A stretch of DNA of 64,000 bases from Bradyrhizobium zhengyangense (GCF_022012435.1 NZ_JAKLUA010000017.1:85116-149115); one strand, 5' to 3'. Counted from the stretch's first letter, positions 52,348 to 61,430 are shown. Notes: generated by a model from the sequence alone, not told the origin. Translations and numbers: made by a program.

Positions 52348-53819
52348 CCGATTTGACATCGCTGACGCTCGCCGAGGCCCGCAAGGGTCTCGCCGACAAG
52401 ACTTTCACGTCACTCGAGCTGACTGACGCGCATCTTTCCGCGATCGAGAAGGCGCGCCTGCTCAACGCCTTCGTTCTGGAGACGCCCGACCAGGCGCGCA
52501 GCATGGCACGGGAGGCCGACGCCAAGCTCGCCAAGGGCGAGGCTGGCCCGCTCGCCGGCATTCCGCTCGGCATCAAGGACCTGTTCGCGACCAAGGGCGT
52601 GCGCACGACGGCCTGCTCGAAGATCCTCGGCAATTTCGTGCCGACCTATGAGTCCACGGTGACCTCGCAGCTCTGGCGCGACGGCGCCGTGATGCTCGGC
52701 AAGCTCAACAATGACGAGTTCGCGATGGGCTCGGCCAACGAGACCTCGTGCTTCGGTCCCGTCGGCAATCCCTGGCGGCGTGAGGGAAACAATACGACGC
52801 TGGTGCCGGGCGGCTCATCCGGTGGCTCTGCGTCGGCTGTCGCCGCGCTGCTCTGCATGGGCGCGACCGCGACCGACACCGGCGGCTCGATCCGCCAGCC
52901 GGCGGCGTTCACCGCAACCGTCGGCATCAAGCCGACCTATGGCCGCTGCTCGCGCTGGGGCATCGTCGCCTTCGCGTCCTCGCTCGACCAGGCAGGCCCG
53001 ATTGCGCGCAGCGTGCGAGACAGCGCAATGCTGCTGCGTTCGATGGCCGGTCATGACCCGAAGGACACCACCTCGGTCGACATCGCGGTGCCTGATTACG
53101 AGGCCGCGATCGGCAAGTCGGTGAAGGGCATGAAGATCGGCATCCCCAAGGAGTATCGTCTCGACGGCATGCCGGCCGAGATCGAGAAGCTGTGGAGCGA
53201 GGGCGCGGCCTGGCTGAAGGCGGCCGGCGCCGAGCTGGTCGAGGTGTCGCTGCCGCACACGAAGTACGCGCTGCCGGCTTACTACATTGTGGCACCCGCG
53301 GAGGCGTCCTCGAACCTCGCGCGCTATGACGGCGTCCGCTACGGCTTGCGCGAGCAGGGCAAGAGCATCACCGAGCTCTACGAGAATACCCGCGCTAGCG
53401 GCTTTGGTGCCGAGGTGCGCCGCCGCGTCATGATCGGCACCTATGTGCTCTCGGCCGGTTATTACGACGCCTATTATCTGCGGGCCCAGAAGGTGCGCAC
53501 GCTGATCAAGAAGGACTTTGAGGATTGCTTCGCCAAGGGCGTGGACGCGATCCTGACGCCCGCGACCCCGTCGGCCGCCTTCGGCATCGGCGAGAAGGGC
53601 GGCGCCGACCCTGTCGAGATGTATCTCAACGACATCTTCACGGTGACCGTGAACATGGCGGGCCTGCCGGGCATCGCGGTCCCATCAGGCAAGGACGCGC
53701 AGGGCCTGCCGCTCGGGCTTCAGTTGATCGGCCGCCCGTTCGACGAGGAGACGCTGTTCTCGCTCGGCGAGGTGATCGAGCAGGCCGCCGGCCGCTTCAC
53801 GCCCGCGAGGTGGTGGTGA
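52344..53819 (+). CDS. gatA: Asp/Glu-tRNA amidotransferase subunit A
   Basis: A 491-residue glutaminase subunit. The amidase triad is Lys78 (LGIKDLFATKG), Ser158 (VPGGSSGGSA) and Ser182 (TDTGGSIRQPA). It releases ammonia from glutamine and channels it to GatB. The start overlaps the small gene upstream, and the stop (TGGTGA) overlaps a GTG start downstream, so all are coupled. Confidence 0.96.
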   Translation: MTDLTSLTLAEARKGLADKTFTSLELTDAHLSAIEKARLLNAFVLETPDQARSMAREADAKLAKGEAGPLAGIPLGIKDLFATKGVRTTACSKILGNFVPTYESTVTSQLWRDGAVMLGKLNNDEFAMGSANETSCFGPVGNPWRREGNNTTLVPGGSSGGSASAVAALLCMGATATDTGGSIRQPAAFTATVGIKPTYGRCSRWGIVAFASSLDQAGPIARSVRDSAMLLRSMAGHDPKDTTSVDIAVPDYEAAIGKSVKGMKIGIPKEYRLDGMPAEIEKLWSEGAAWLKAAGAELVEVSLPHTKYALPAYYIVAPAEASSNLARYDGVRYGLREQGKSITELYENTRASGFGAEVRRRVMIGTYVLSAGYYDAYYLRAQKVRTLIKKDFEDCFAKGVDAILTPATPSAAFGIGEKGGADPVEMYLNDIFTVTVNMAGLPGIAVPSGKDAQGLPLGLQLIGRPFDEETLFSLGEVIEQAAGRFTPARWW

Positions 53820-54112
53820 ATGTCGCCGATTTCATCGCGAGCCTCGACGGCGCGGCACCCGCGCCTGAGCTGAACGCGCCGCTCAGAGGTCTCTGGTGGG
53901 CTGCGAAAGGCGACTGGGACCAGGCGCACAAGATCGTCCAGGACGATCAGGGTCGCGACGCCGCCTGGGTGCACGCCTATCTGCACCGCGTCGAAGGTGA
54001 CCTCGGCAATGCCGGCTACTGGTATCGCCAGGCTGGCCAGCCGGTCGCAATGGATTCATTGGAAGCGGAGTGGCAGCGGATCGCTGCCACGCTGCTCGGG
54101 AGCAAGACATGA
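53816..54112 (+). CDS. 98-residue protein between gatA and gatB (TPR/Sel1-like)
   Basis: It starts at GTG 53816, overlapping the gatA stop by 4 bp, with CGAGG upstream, and ends by overlapping gatB (ATGA). The core, GLWWAAKGDWDQAHKIVQDD then AWVHAYLHRVEGDLGNAGYW, is helical and resembles a single TPR or Sel1 pair. Related short proteins occur in many proteobacteria without a known job. Its position argues for a role with GatCAB. Confidence 0.8.
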   Translation: MNVADFIASLDGAAPAPELNAPLRGLWWAAKGDWDQAHKIVQDDQGRDAAWVHAYLHRVEGDLGNAGYWYRQAGQPVAMDSLEAEWQRIAATLLGSKT

Positions 54113-55587
54113 GCACGGCCACGCACAAGCTTCTCAAGGGCGCCACCGGTGACTGGGAGGTGGTCATCGGCATGGAGATCCATGCCCAGGTGACATCGAA
54201 CTCAAAGCTGTTCTCGGGCGCCTCCACCGCGTTCGGTGGTGAGCCGAATACGCAGGTGTCGTTGGTCGACGCCGCGATGCCGGGCATGCTCCCCGTCATC
54301 AACGAGGAATGCGTCAGGCAGGCTGTCCGGACCGGGCTTGGGCTGAACGCGAAGATCAATCTTCGCTCGGTGTTCGACCGCAAGAACTATTTCTATCCCG
54401 ATCTGCCGCAGGGCTATCAGATCAGCCAATACAAGTCGCCGATCGTCGGCGAGGGTGAGGTGCTGCTCGAGCTCGAGGGCGGCAAGACCGCCACCGTCGG
54501 CATCGAGCGGCTGCATTTGGAGCAGGACCCGGCGAAAATGCTGCACGACAAGTTGCCGTCGCAGTCATTGATCGATCTCAATCGCTGCGGCGTCGCGCTG
54601 ATGGAAATTGTCTCCAAGCCTGATATCCGCGATGCCGAGCAGGCCAAGGCCTATGTCACCAAGCTGCGCTCGATCCTGCGCTATCTCGGCACCTGCGACG
54701 GCGACATGGAGAAGGGGTCTCTGCGCGCTGACGTCAACGTCTCCGTGCGCAAGCCGGGCGCGCCGCTTGGCACCCGCTGCGAGATCAAGAACCTGAACTC
54801 GATCAACTTCATCGGTCAGGCGATCGAGTATGAGGCGCGGCGCCAGATCGAGATCATCGAGGACGGCGGCAAGATCGACCAGGAGACGCGCCTGTTCGAC
54901 GCCAACAAGGGCGAAACGCGCGCGCTGCGCTCCAAGGAGGAGGCACACGACTACCGCTACTTCCCCGATCCGGATCTGTTGCCGCTGGAGTTCAGTCAGA
55001 GCTTCGTCGACGAGCTGAAGGCGAAGCTGCCGGAGCTGCCGGACCAGAAGAAGGCGCGCTTTGTCGCAGACTTCGGCCTGTCGGCCTATGATGCGAGCGT
55101 GCTGGTGGCCGAGCGCGAGAGCGCGATGTTCTACGAGACGGTGCTCGACAGGCTCGCCAACCGCGTTCGCGACGCCAAGATGGCGGCGAACTGGGTGATC
55201 AACGAGCTGTTCGGCCGTCTCAACAAGGAAGGCCGGGATATTACGGGCTCTCCAGTGTCATCCGAGCAGCTCGCGGCGATCATTGACCTGATCGGCGAGG
55301 GCACGATCAGCGGCAAGATCGCCAAGGATCTTTTCGAGATCGTCTGGCAGGAGGGCGGAGACCCGCGCGCGCTGGTCGAAAGCCGCGGCATGAAGCAGGT
55401 GACGGATCTTTCGGCGATCGAAAAGGTTGTCGACGACATCATCGCAGCCAATCCCGACAAGGCCGCGCAGGTGAAGGACAAGCCGCAGTCGCTGGGCTGG
55501 TTCGTCGGCCAGGTGATGAAGTCATCAGGCGGCAAGGCCAACCCGCAGGCGGTCAACGAGCTGCTGAAGTCCAAGCTCGGCGTCTGA
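54109..55587 (+). CDS. gatB: Asp/Glu-tRNA amidotransferase subunit B
   Basis: 492 residues. It starts with the GatB kinase-like domain (DWEVVIGMEIHAQVTSNSKL, DRKNYFYPDLPQGYQISQYK, SLIDLNRCGVALMEIVSKPD) and ends with the YqeY-like tail domain. It phosphorylates the misacylated residue and completes amidation. ATG 54109 overlaps the preceding gene. It is the last gene of the operon; a GC hairpin lies at 55603-55630. Confidence 0.96.
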   Translation: MSTATHKLLKGATGDWEVVIGMEIHAQVTSNSKLFSGASTAFGGEPNTQVSLVDAAMPGMLPVINEECVRQAVRTGLGLNAKINLRSVFDRKNYFYPDLPQGYQISQYKSPIVGEGEVLLELEGGKTATVGIERLHLEQDPAKMLHDKLPSQSLIDLNRCGVALMEIVSKPDIRDAEQAKAYVTKLRSILRYLGTCDGDMEKGSLRADVNVSVRKPGAPLGTRCEIKNLNSINFIGQAIEYEARRQIEIIEDGGKIDQETRLFDANKGETRALRSKEEAHDYRYFPDPDLLPLEFSQSFVDELKAKLPELPDQKKARFVADFGLSAYDASVLVAERESAMFYETVLDRLANRVRDAKMAANWVINELFGRLNKEGRDITGSPVSSEQLAAIIDLIGEGTISGKIAKDLFEIVWQEGGDPRALVESRGMKQVTDLSAIEKVVDDIIAANPDKAAQVKDKPQSLGWFVGQVMKSSGGKANPQAVNELLKSKLGV

Positions 55588-55602
55588 TCTCGCGCGATCG
55601 GA

Positions 55603-55630
55603 CGAGGTGACGACATGCTTCGTCACCTCG
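55603..55630 (+). terminator. Hairpin after gatB
   Basis: A perfect 11-bp stem, CGAGGTGACGA and TCGTCACCTCG, with a 6-nt loop, 16 bp after the gatB stop. There is no U-tract, so it may be a transcript-stabilising or Rho-assisted end rather than a classic terminator. Confidence 0.5.
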
Positions 55631-56143
55631 CGATGCGACGCACGCACGCGTCATCGACGGCAAGCATCATCCCATTCGAGCGCGCAGCTCCACCGAATCG
55701 CAGTCCGCGCGATTCGCTCAAAACGGCGACTTGCACACGCTCAGACGAGAGCTTCCGCCGTTAAGCATGAAAATAATTTCGTTGCCAAAAAACGCGACTC
55801 AGAGTCCGCGACTCTGCCTTGCGGGGCAATCGTGCGCGTTGTCGCGCGCTTCATCGCATCGATCGCGCGCGATGTGCGCGCGCAGAATCTTACTTGCTGC
55901 ATAGTGTTTTCTTGCAATCGCAGTGCTCGACAACGTCGATGCTGCGCGACGCATTTGCAATCGTAGACGCGTGTTGCCGCTGATCGGCAAATCAAGCGCG
56001 GCTGGCGCACGGGCGCTGCGTCGTCAACACTTCCTTAAGTGAGAAGATGTTTTTTTCGTCGTGTTGGTGTATTCGGAATGAGTGTGCACTCGATCCCCGA
56101 ATGCATGCAGCGATTAAAGCCATCTCACACATCGGAGGGCAAC
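55631..56143. other. Gene-poor region upstream of the histone-like gene
   Basis: I find no supported gene in this ~510-bp stretch. It is rich in GCGCG runs and contains a perfect palindrome CAGAGTCCGCGACTCTG at 55800-55816 that includes two GANTC sites, with a third just before at 55796. Short open frames here on both strands lack ribosome sites. Confidence 0.5.
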
Positions 56144-56236
56144 ATGGCCAAGAAAGCGAAGAAGGCGAAGAAGGCGAAGAGCGCAGTGAAGAAGACTGCG
56201 AAGAAGACCCGCAAGGTCGCGAAGAAGAAGAAGTAA
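56144..56236 (+). CDS. 30-residue histone-like Lys/Ala-rich protein
   Basis: The ATG at 56144 follows an excellent CGGAGGGCAAC ribosome site. The product begins MAKKAKKAKKAKSAVKKTAK and ends with KKKK, so more than half of it is lysine, with alanine, like the tail of histone H1 or Hc1/Hc2-type proteins. It should bind DNA or RNA non-specifically. The length is too short for a fold. A longer in-frame reading is rejected because only this ATG has a ribosome site. Confidence 0.7.
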   Translation: MAKKAKKAKKAKSAVKKTAKKTRKVAKKKK

Positions 56237-56999
56237 CTTCGACTTCTGAAGTTGCCGGCTCCTAGCAGCCGGCACGTCATCAGCGCCTCCTAGAGGTTCT
56301 GGTCGACGATAGAGGGTGTCGGCGAGACATCAGGTCAACGGTCGGATCGTTCGACTTTACGGTCCGGCAGAAGAAACAGAGTTTTCTTCGTTCGGTGCGG
56401 GTCTCCTTCAAAAGAGCTCCGCAATTCCACAAGCGGCCTTCGGGCCCATTTGGAATCTGGTCCTGACGTGTTCGCCGACGCCCTCGTTCCCTGAGGCCGG
56501 GGTATTGCCGGCAATCCCTTTCCCGACATTGTTGATCTGACCGCGGTGCCGTCGCTTTGCGTGGCTGGCCGTCGAGGTTTGGCCCGCCGGCATGATTGCC
56601 CGCGAGCGCGCGGGCCTCGGTGCGAGGCGGCCATGCGGCCTTTCCCGCGCGTCGCCTCCCCATAGGATGTAACCACCGTACCGATGTCTCCGTGCGCGAT
56701 GGTTATCGATGTCCGAAAATCACAGGGTAAACGTATCCTGAGGAATCGCAGAAGTGCCTGCAAATCGGGGACTTCTTGAAGTTCCCGCGCGCCGGGCGCG
56801 GCCCCGCGTTTACGTCTGCTTCATCGCGATACTTAAACTGCCATTCAAATTTGCCCGCCATCATCTCCTCCAACAAGCCGGCAAACGGCAATGGGGATGA
56901 GTTGAACAACGCGCGGTCCAGAAGGATCACGCTGATCAGAGTTGGACGGGAGCCGCGCTCGGGGGATTCGAGGCGGCCATAAGAAAAAGGGGATGCGTT
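56237..56999. other. Gene-poor region
   Basis: No gene is well supported in this 763-bp stretch. Open frames on both strands have unlikely, Arg/Pro/Ser-rich translations. The only candidate with a ribosome site is the minus-strand 53-residue frame listed separately. Base composition looks less GC-biased than the neighbouring genes. Confidence 0.45.
56706..56864 (-). CDS. Possible small protein, unknown
   Basis: A 53-residue frame (or 52 from the second ATG) begins MMAGKFEWQFKYRDEADVNA after GGAGGAG, with the SD-like sequence very close to the ATG. It holds two Cys (ICRHFCD) but no recognised motif. The frame is open far upstream. It could be spurious or a remnant of a longer gene. Confidence 0.25.
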
Positions 57000-57266
57000 A
57001 TGTTTCAGGGTACTTTCGATCTCGATACGGCGACGCCGATCGATGCAAGCGCGCTGTCGGACGTTCTGTTCGAGCGCGGAATCTACTGGGCGAGCGGTCG
57101 CGCGGGCCTGGTCGACCTCGTTGCCGCGCATAAATGGTTCAACCTCGCCGCCCTGAAGGGCCGCAAGGACGCCGTGGCGCTGCGCCAGGAAGTGGCCGGC
57201 CAGATGTCGGAAGCCGAGATCTCGGCCGCGCAGCGCGACGCAAGGGCCTGGGTGTCCGCCCATTGA
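57000..57266 (+). CDS. Small Sel1-repeat-like protein
   Basis: 88 residues from ATG 57000 with an AAAGGGG ribosome site. The sequence YWASGRAGLVDLVAAHKWFN LAALKGRKDA resembles one Sel1/TPR-type repeat (A-x-x-W-x-x-x-A-A-x-x-G). These repeats mediate protein contacts. It is alone, with no operon partner, and its target is unknown. Confidence 0.75.
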   Translation: MFQGTFDLDTATPIDASALSDVLFERGIYWASGRAGLVDLVAAHKWFNLAALKGRKDAVALRQEVAGQMSEAEISAAQRDARAWVSAH

Positions 57267-57430
57267 GCCTTCTCCGTCCTAGGGAACGGGGACGGCGCCG
57301 TTGACCTTGTTTCTGACGACGAGGCGGAACGAGACCGCCCGTTCGGCTCCATCAGCGGAGCGCTAGCCCGAGACACCTGCCGCTGGCTTTCAGCGGTACG
57401 ATCAGGTCGTGGATCATTTGAATTGGGTGG

Positions 57431-57520
57431 CGGAGAGAGAGGGATTCGAACCCTCGATACAGCTTGAGACCGTATGACGCTTTAGCAAAGCGTTGCCTTC
57501 AGCCACTCGGCCACCTCTCC
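57431..57520 (-). tRNA. tRNA-Ser (anticodon GCT)
   Basis: The minus strand folds as a class II tRNA. The acceptor arm GGAGAGG pairs with TCTCTCC, with a G discriminator. The anticodon stem ACGCT/AGCGT closes loop TTGCTAA (anticodon GCT), and the T arm is GAGGG-TTCGAAT-CCCTC. The long variable arm fits tRNA-Ser. CCA is encoded at 57430-57428. It reads AGC/AGT codons. Confidence 0.95.
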
Positions 57521-57805
57521 GGTGCGAGCCTTATGCATCTATTTGCTTGGGCTGGTCAATTTCGAAGCGCGTGTTTGGGCCCGAATTTTCCCAGCGATTT
57601 TTGCAACCCATGCATCTGAAGCGCCGCCATGCCCGTTCCTGCTCCAAAGGGAGCTCGGGGGAGGGCTGGGGTTAGTTCAGAAAGCTAAATCAAAACAATA
57701 CGATAAGGATGCCCTGGCGGCTGCTTGTGCTGTTTGTGCAACACTGACCGAAATCGGCGCCTGTGAGGCTTCAATATCTTCGACAAATGGATCGGAGGAG
57801 GCCCG
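57521..57805. other. Non-coding stretch between tRNA-Ser and slt
   Basis: 285 bp with no supported gene. It lies upstream of the minus-strand tRNA and downstream of slt. It should hold the tRNA promoter and the slt 3' end. I see no strong hairpin followed by a U-tract. Confidence 0.4.
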
Positions 57806-60298
57806 CTATTCCACGCTGCCGGCGCCGCGGCGCAAATCGGCCTCGATCTGCAGGCGCGTGCCACCGCCGAAGCGGGCGCGGTAGACCTGAAGATTCTCCA
57901 TGATCCGCTGCACATAGTTGCGCGTCTCGGAGAACGGGATCAGCTCGACCCAGTCGACTGCGTCGACCTTGGGGTCGCGCGGGTCGCCATAGCGGTCGAT
58001 CCATTTCTTCACGCTGCCGCGACCGGCATTGTAGGCCGCGAAGGTCATGATGTAGGAGCCGCGATAATCCTCAAGCAGGCCGCCGAGCTCGGCCGCGCCG
58101 AGCGTGGCGTTGTAGGACGAGTCGTTCTTCAGCCGCGACAGGTCATAGGTTGCGCCGTGCCGCTTGCAGACATAGCGCGCGGCATCGGGGGTGACCTGCA
58201 TCAGGCCATAGGCCTGGGCCGGCGAGACCACGGCCGGATTGAACGCGCTTTCCTGCCGCGCGATGGCGTAGACGATGCTCCGCTCGACCTCGGGGCCGAT
58301 CTGGCTGAACTGCGGAATGCCGTTGACGGGGTAGGCATAGAAGTCGAACGGCAGCCCGCGATTGAGCGCGGCCTTTCCGAGCAGCAGCATGCCGCGCGCG
58401 TCGCTATAACGCTGGGTCAGCTCGCCGAGGCCAGTCAGCGCTTCGGGATCGCCGTTCTCGCCCATGTCGGCGAGAAGAGGCACCGCGAGCTCGCGCTCGT
58501 CGAGCTCGTAGAGCAATTGCGCCGCGCGCACGATCTCGAGCCGCTCGGCGCCGCGGCCGCGCGGCTGGCTGTTCAGCTCGATCTGGGGCAGGCCGAGCTT
58601 GGCGCGCGCAAGCTGGCCATAATAACTGGTCGACTGCTCGGCGGCGCGGGCATAGGCGTTGCGCGCCTCCTGCTGGCGGCCCGCGGCTTCCGCCGCGCGG
58701 CCTTGCCAGTAACCGGCGCGCGCCAGCGTGGTCGGATTGACGCTGCCGACGCCGATACGGGCAAAGTGTTGGGCGGCAGCGGCGGGATCGTTGAGGAAGC
58801 GCAGCGCGATCCAGCCGGCGGTGAACTCCTGCTCGGTCTTGTAGATGTCGCGCGAGGGCAGCGCCGCATCGCGCGCGATCAGATAGGCGCTGCGGAAGTC
58901 CTCGGTGTCGATCATCTTGCGGGCCAGCAGGCGCCGCTCGATCCACCATTCATCGAGATTGTAGAGCCGGTTCGGATCCTTCGGCGCCGACAGCATCAGC
59001 TGGGCTGCTTCGGGAAACTTCTCTTCGCGGCGCAGGAGCTGGATCTTGCTGAAAATGAAGCCGGGATCGCTGTGCAGCTCGCGCGGCACCTCTTCGAGCA
59101 GCACGCGCGTATTCGGGGCTTTCTTGAAGGAGGCGATACGGGCTTTCGCAAGCGCGACGTAGCCCGCGCCGAGGCGCCTTGCGGCGCGCATCGCCGCCTC
59201 GTGCTCGCTGCCGTAAAGCAGCGTGTCCATCCGCGCCTTCTGGTCGCCGGGCGTCAGTAGCGCTCCGAACTGGTCGAGTGCGTTGTTCTCGGTGTCTTCC
59301 GACATCGGATCGTTGCGCCATGCCTCGCGTACCAGCCGCTCGGCATTGGCGCGGTCGCCGCGCGCCAGCATCGCCTTGGCGAGCACGAAGCGGCCCTTGG
59401 CCGAAACAGGGGATTCGTTCTCGAACCACGACCAGCCAACGGAGTCGTCGCGCCTGTCGTCCCACATCGCGGCCTCGAGGCGCCGGCGCAGGAAAGTCTG
59501 CGACGGCCAGCTCGGATTGGCGGAGAGGAAGGCGCGGTAACGCTCGACGCTTGCGCCATTGTCTTCGCTGCGCAGGATGATCCATTCGGCGAGCTTTCGC
59601 GCGACCGGATCGGAAATCGAATCTGCGTAGCTGGTGGCATCGCCCGGCTTGCGCTTGCGCACGAGCTCGATGACGTTCTCCAGCGTGTCCTTGTCGGCCT
59701 GCGACGTCGACGAGGTCGCGGCGACCGCGGCCGGCGTCACCGGCTTGCGCGGCGCGGCGTGCTGGCGGGTCGCGGGCGCCAGCATGGGGGTTGCGACAGG
59801 TCTGCCGGCGGCGGAGGGCGAGGCTGTAGGTCTCACGGTCGCCGTCACCGCGGGCGCCGTCTGAGGCGCCGACGCGTTGGAGGCAGGTCGTGACTTTGGC
59901 GCGGAGGTCGCTGCTGCCGGTTTCGGCTTGTCCTTCGCGGCGTCCTTGCCGGCAGGCTTCTTCGCCGCATCCTTGGCCGTCGCCGGAGCTGCTCCCTTGC
60001 TTGCACCCTTGGTGGCGTCCTTGCTTGCGCCCTTGGAGGCGTCCTTGCTTGCGCCCTTGGAGGTGTCCTTGCCTGCGCCCTTGGAGGTCTCCTTGGCCGC
60101 CCCCTTCGCCGTGTCCTTCGCAGGCGGCTTGGCTGCTGGCCTTGCGATTCCCTTTGCCGCAGGCTTGGCGGGTTCCTTCGCACCGTCCTCGGTCGTCTCG
60201 CTGGATTTGGCCAGGGCGACACAACCGATCGACAGGCCGGCCATCAGGCACAGCGCCAGTCCGGCTGATCGCCATGCAGTACGGGATAAGAAGGTCAC
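57806..60298 (-). CDS. slt: Soluble lytic murein transglycosylase with Lys-rich repetitive linker
   Basis: About 830 residues. A signal peptide (SAGLALCLMAGLSIGCVALA) is followed by ~170 residues of Lys/Ala/Gly/Thr-rich repeats, then a long superhelical domain and the C-terminal SLT domain (ARQESAFNPAVVS with catalytic Glu, YGLMQVTPDAARYV, TFAAYNAGRGSVKKWI). It cleaves peptidoglycan glycan strands in the periplasm. GTG 60298 is used as start; a TTG at 60334 is an alternative. Divergent from dapA. Confidence 0.9.
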   Translation of the reverse strand: MTFLSRTAWRSAGLALCLMAGLSIGCVALAKSSETTEDGAKEPAKPAAKGIARPAAKPPAKDTAKGAAKETSKGAGKDTSKGASKDASKGASKDATKGASKGAAPATAKDAAKKPAGKDAAKDKPKPAAATSAPKSRPASNASAPQTAPAVTATVRPTASPSAAGRPVATPMLAPATRQHAAPRKPVTPAAVAATSSTSQADKDTLENVIELVRKRKPGDATSYADSISDPVARKLAEWIILRSEDNGASVERYRAFLSANPSWPSQTFLRRRLEAAMWDDRRDDSVGWSWFENESPVSAKGRFVLAKAMLARGDRANAERLVREAWRNDPMSEDTENNALDQFGALLTPGDQKARMDTLLYGSEHEAAMRAARRLGAGYVALAKARIASFKKAPNTRVLLEEVPRELHSDPGFIFSKIQLLRREEKFPEAAQLMLSAPKDPNRLYNLDEWWIERRLLARKMIDTEDFRSAYLIARDAALPSRDIYKTEQEFTAGWIALRFLNDPAAAAQHFARIGVGSVNPTTLARAGYWQGRAAEAAGRQQEARNAYARAAEQSTSYYGQLARAKLGLPQIELNSQPRGRGAERLEIVRAAQLLYELDERELAVPLLADMGENGDPEALTGLGELTQRYSDARGMLLLGKAALNRGLPFDFYAYPVNGIPQFSQIGPEVERSIVYAIARQESAFNPAVVSPAQAYGLMQVTPDAARYVCKRHGATYDLSRLKNDSSYNATLGAAELGGLLEDYRGSYIMTFAAYNAGRGSVKKWIDRYGDPRDPKVDAVDWVELIPFSETRNYVQRIMENLQVYRARFGGGTRLQIEADLRRGAGSVE
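59990..60120 (-). repeat. 24-bp tandem repeats in slt coding the Lys-rich linker
   Basis: The DNA repeats a unit near GCGCCCTTGGAGGCGTCCTT, read on the plus strand, with small changes about four to five times. In protein this is an eight-residue period: KGAGKDTS, KGASKDAS, KGASKDAT, KGASKG. Copy number may vary between strains. Confidence 0.75.
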
Positions 60299-60539
60299 GG
60301 CGGTTCGTCGCCCCGAATCAGTCAATTGGCTCAAGACCTATCTGTACAAGATCTGGCTGTATTTGATTGAATATGCGGACAAAATACCAACAGCCGCTTA
60401 CCGCCGCCGGGTTTGCACCACCACCGCGGCAAAATCGCGGCTTAAACGGTGCGTCACGCGGATGCAGGCCTTTTACGGGCGGGTGAGACCCGATAAGAAA
60501 GGGGCTTGCTCTAAATCACGCCGCGTACGGAGGAAGTCC

Positions 60540-61430
60540 ATGGCAGCCAAGACGAAATTCCGGGGGTCGTTCACCGCCTTGGTCACGCCGTTCAAAAACG
60601 GCTCGCTGGACGAGGCGGCGTTTCGCTCCCTGGTCAACTGGCAGATTTCGGAAGGCACCAACGGCCTGGTTCCGGTCGGCACGACCGGCGAGAGCCCGAC
60701 GCTCAGCCATGACGAGCACAAGAAGGTCGTCGAATGGTGCATCGAGGAGGCCAAGGGCCGGGTGCCCGTGATTGCCGGCGCGGGCTCCAATTCGACCAAG
60801 GAAGCGGTCGAGCTGGCCCAGCACGCCGAGAAGGCGGGCGCCAATGCCGTGCTGGTGGTGACGCCTTATTACAACAAGCCGACCCAGGAAGGCATGTACC
60901 AGCACTTCAAGGCGATCAACGATGCGATCGGCATTCCGATCATCATCTACAACATCCCACCGCGTTCGGTGATCGACATGTCGGTCGACACGATGAAGCG
61001 GCTTTGGGAGCTGAAGAACATCGCCGGCGTCAAGGACGCGACCGCCAGCATGGTGCGCGTGTCGCAGCAGCGCGCAGCGATGGGCGAGGACTTCAACCAG
61101 CTCTCGGGCGAGGACGCCACCATCATCGGCTACATGGCGCATGGCGGTCACGGCTGCATCTCGGTGACGTCGAACGTCGCACCGCGCCTGTGCGCCGAGT
61201 TCCACGCCGCTTGGGCGAAGGGCGACACCAAGGCGGCGCTTGCGATCCACGACAAGCTGATGCCGCTGCACAACAACCTGTTCATCGAGAGCAATCCGGC
61301 CCCCATCAAGTATGCGATGTCGCTGCTCGGCAAGTTTGACGAGACGCTGCGCCTGCCGATGGTCCCGGTATCCGAGTCGACCCGTGCCGCCGTGCGCAGC
61401 GCGATGGTGCACGCTGGCCTGATCAACTGA
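60540..61430 (+). CDS. dapA: 4-hydroxy-tetrahydrodipicolinate synthase
   Basis: A 296-residue class I aldolase. Schiff-base Lys165 is in IAGVKDATAS, and the proton-relay residues Thr48/Thr49 (VGTTGESPT) and Tyr137 (IIIYNIPP) are in place. It condenses pyruvate with aspartate semialdehyde on the way to lysine and meso-diaminopimelate. ATG 60540 follows CGGAGGAAG. The long open frame upstream is antisense to slt. mscL starts 24 bp after its stop. Confidence 0.96.
   Translation: MAAKTKFRGSFTALVTPFKNGSLDEAAFRSLVNWQISEGTNGLVPVGTTGESPTLSHDEHKKVVEWCIEEAKGRVPVIAGAGSNSTKEAVELAQHAEKAGANAVLVVTPYYNKPTQEGMYQHFKAINDAIGIPIIIYNIPPRSVIDMSVDTMKRLWELKNIAGVKDATASMVRVSQQRAAMGEDFNQLSGEDATIIGYMAHGGHGCISVTSNVAPRLCAEFHAAWAKGDTKAALAIHDKLMPLHNNLFIESNPAPIKYAMSLLGKFDETLRLPMVPVSESTRAAVRSAMVHAGLIN

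Noticed and set aside
56335..56763. Minus-strand open frame of about 140 codons
   Set aside because: No ribosome site, no family resemblance, and an Arg/Ser/Thr-rich translation; overlapping frames on both strands look equally open.
59877..60539. Plus-strand upstream extension of the dapA frame
   Set aside because: It is antisense to the slt repeat linker, and dapA has its own strong ribosome site at 60525-60532. DapA proteins do not carry such a leader.
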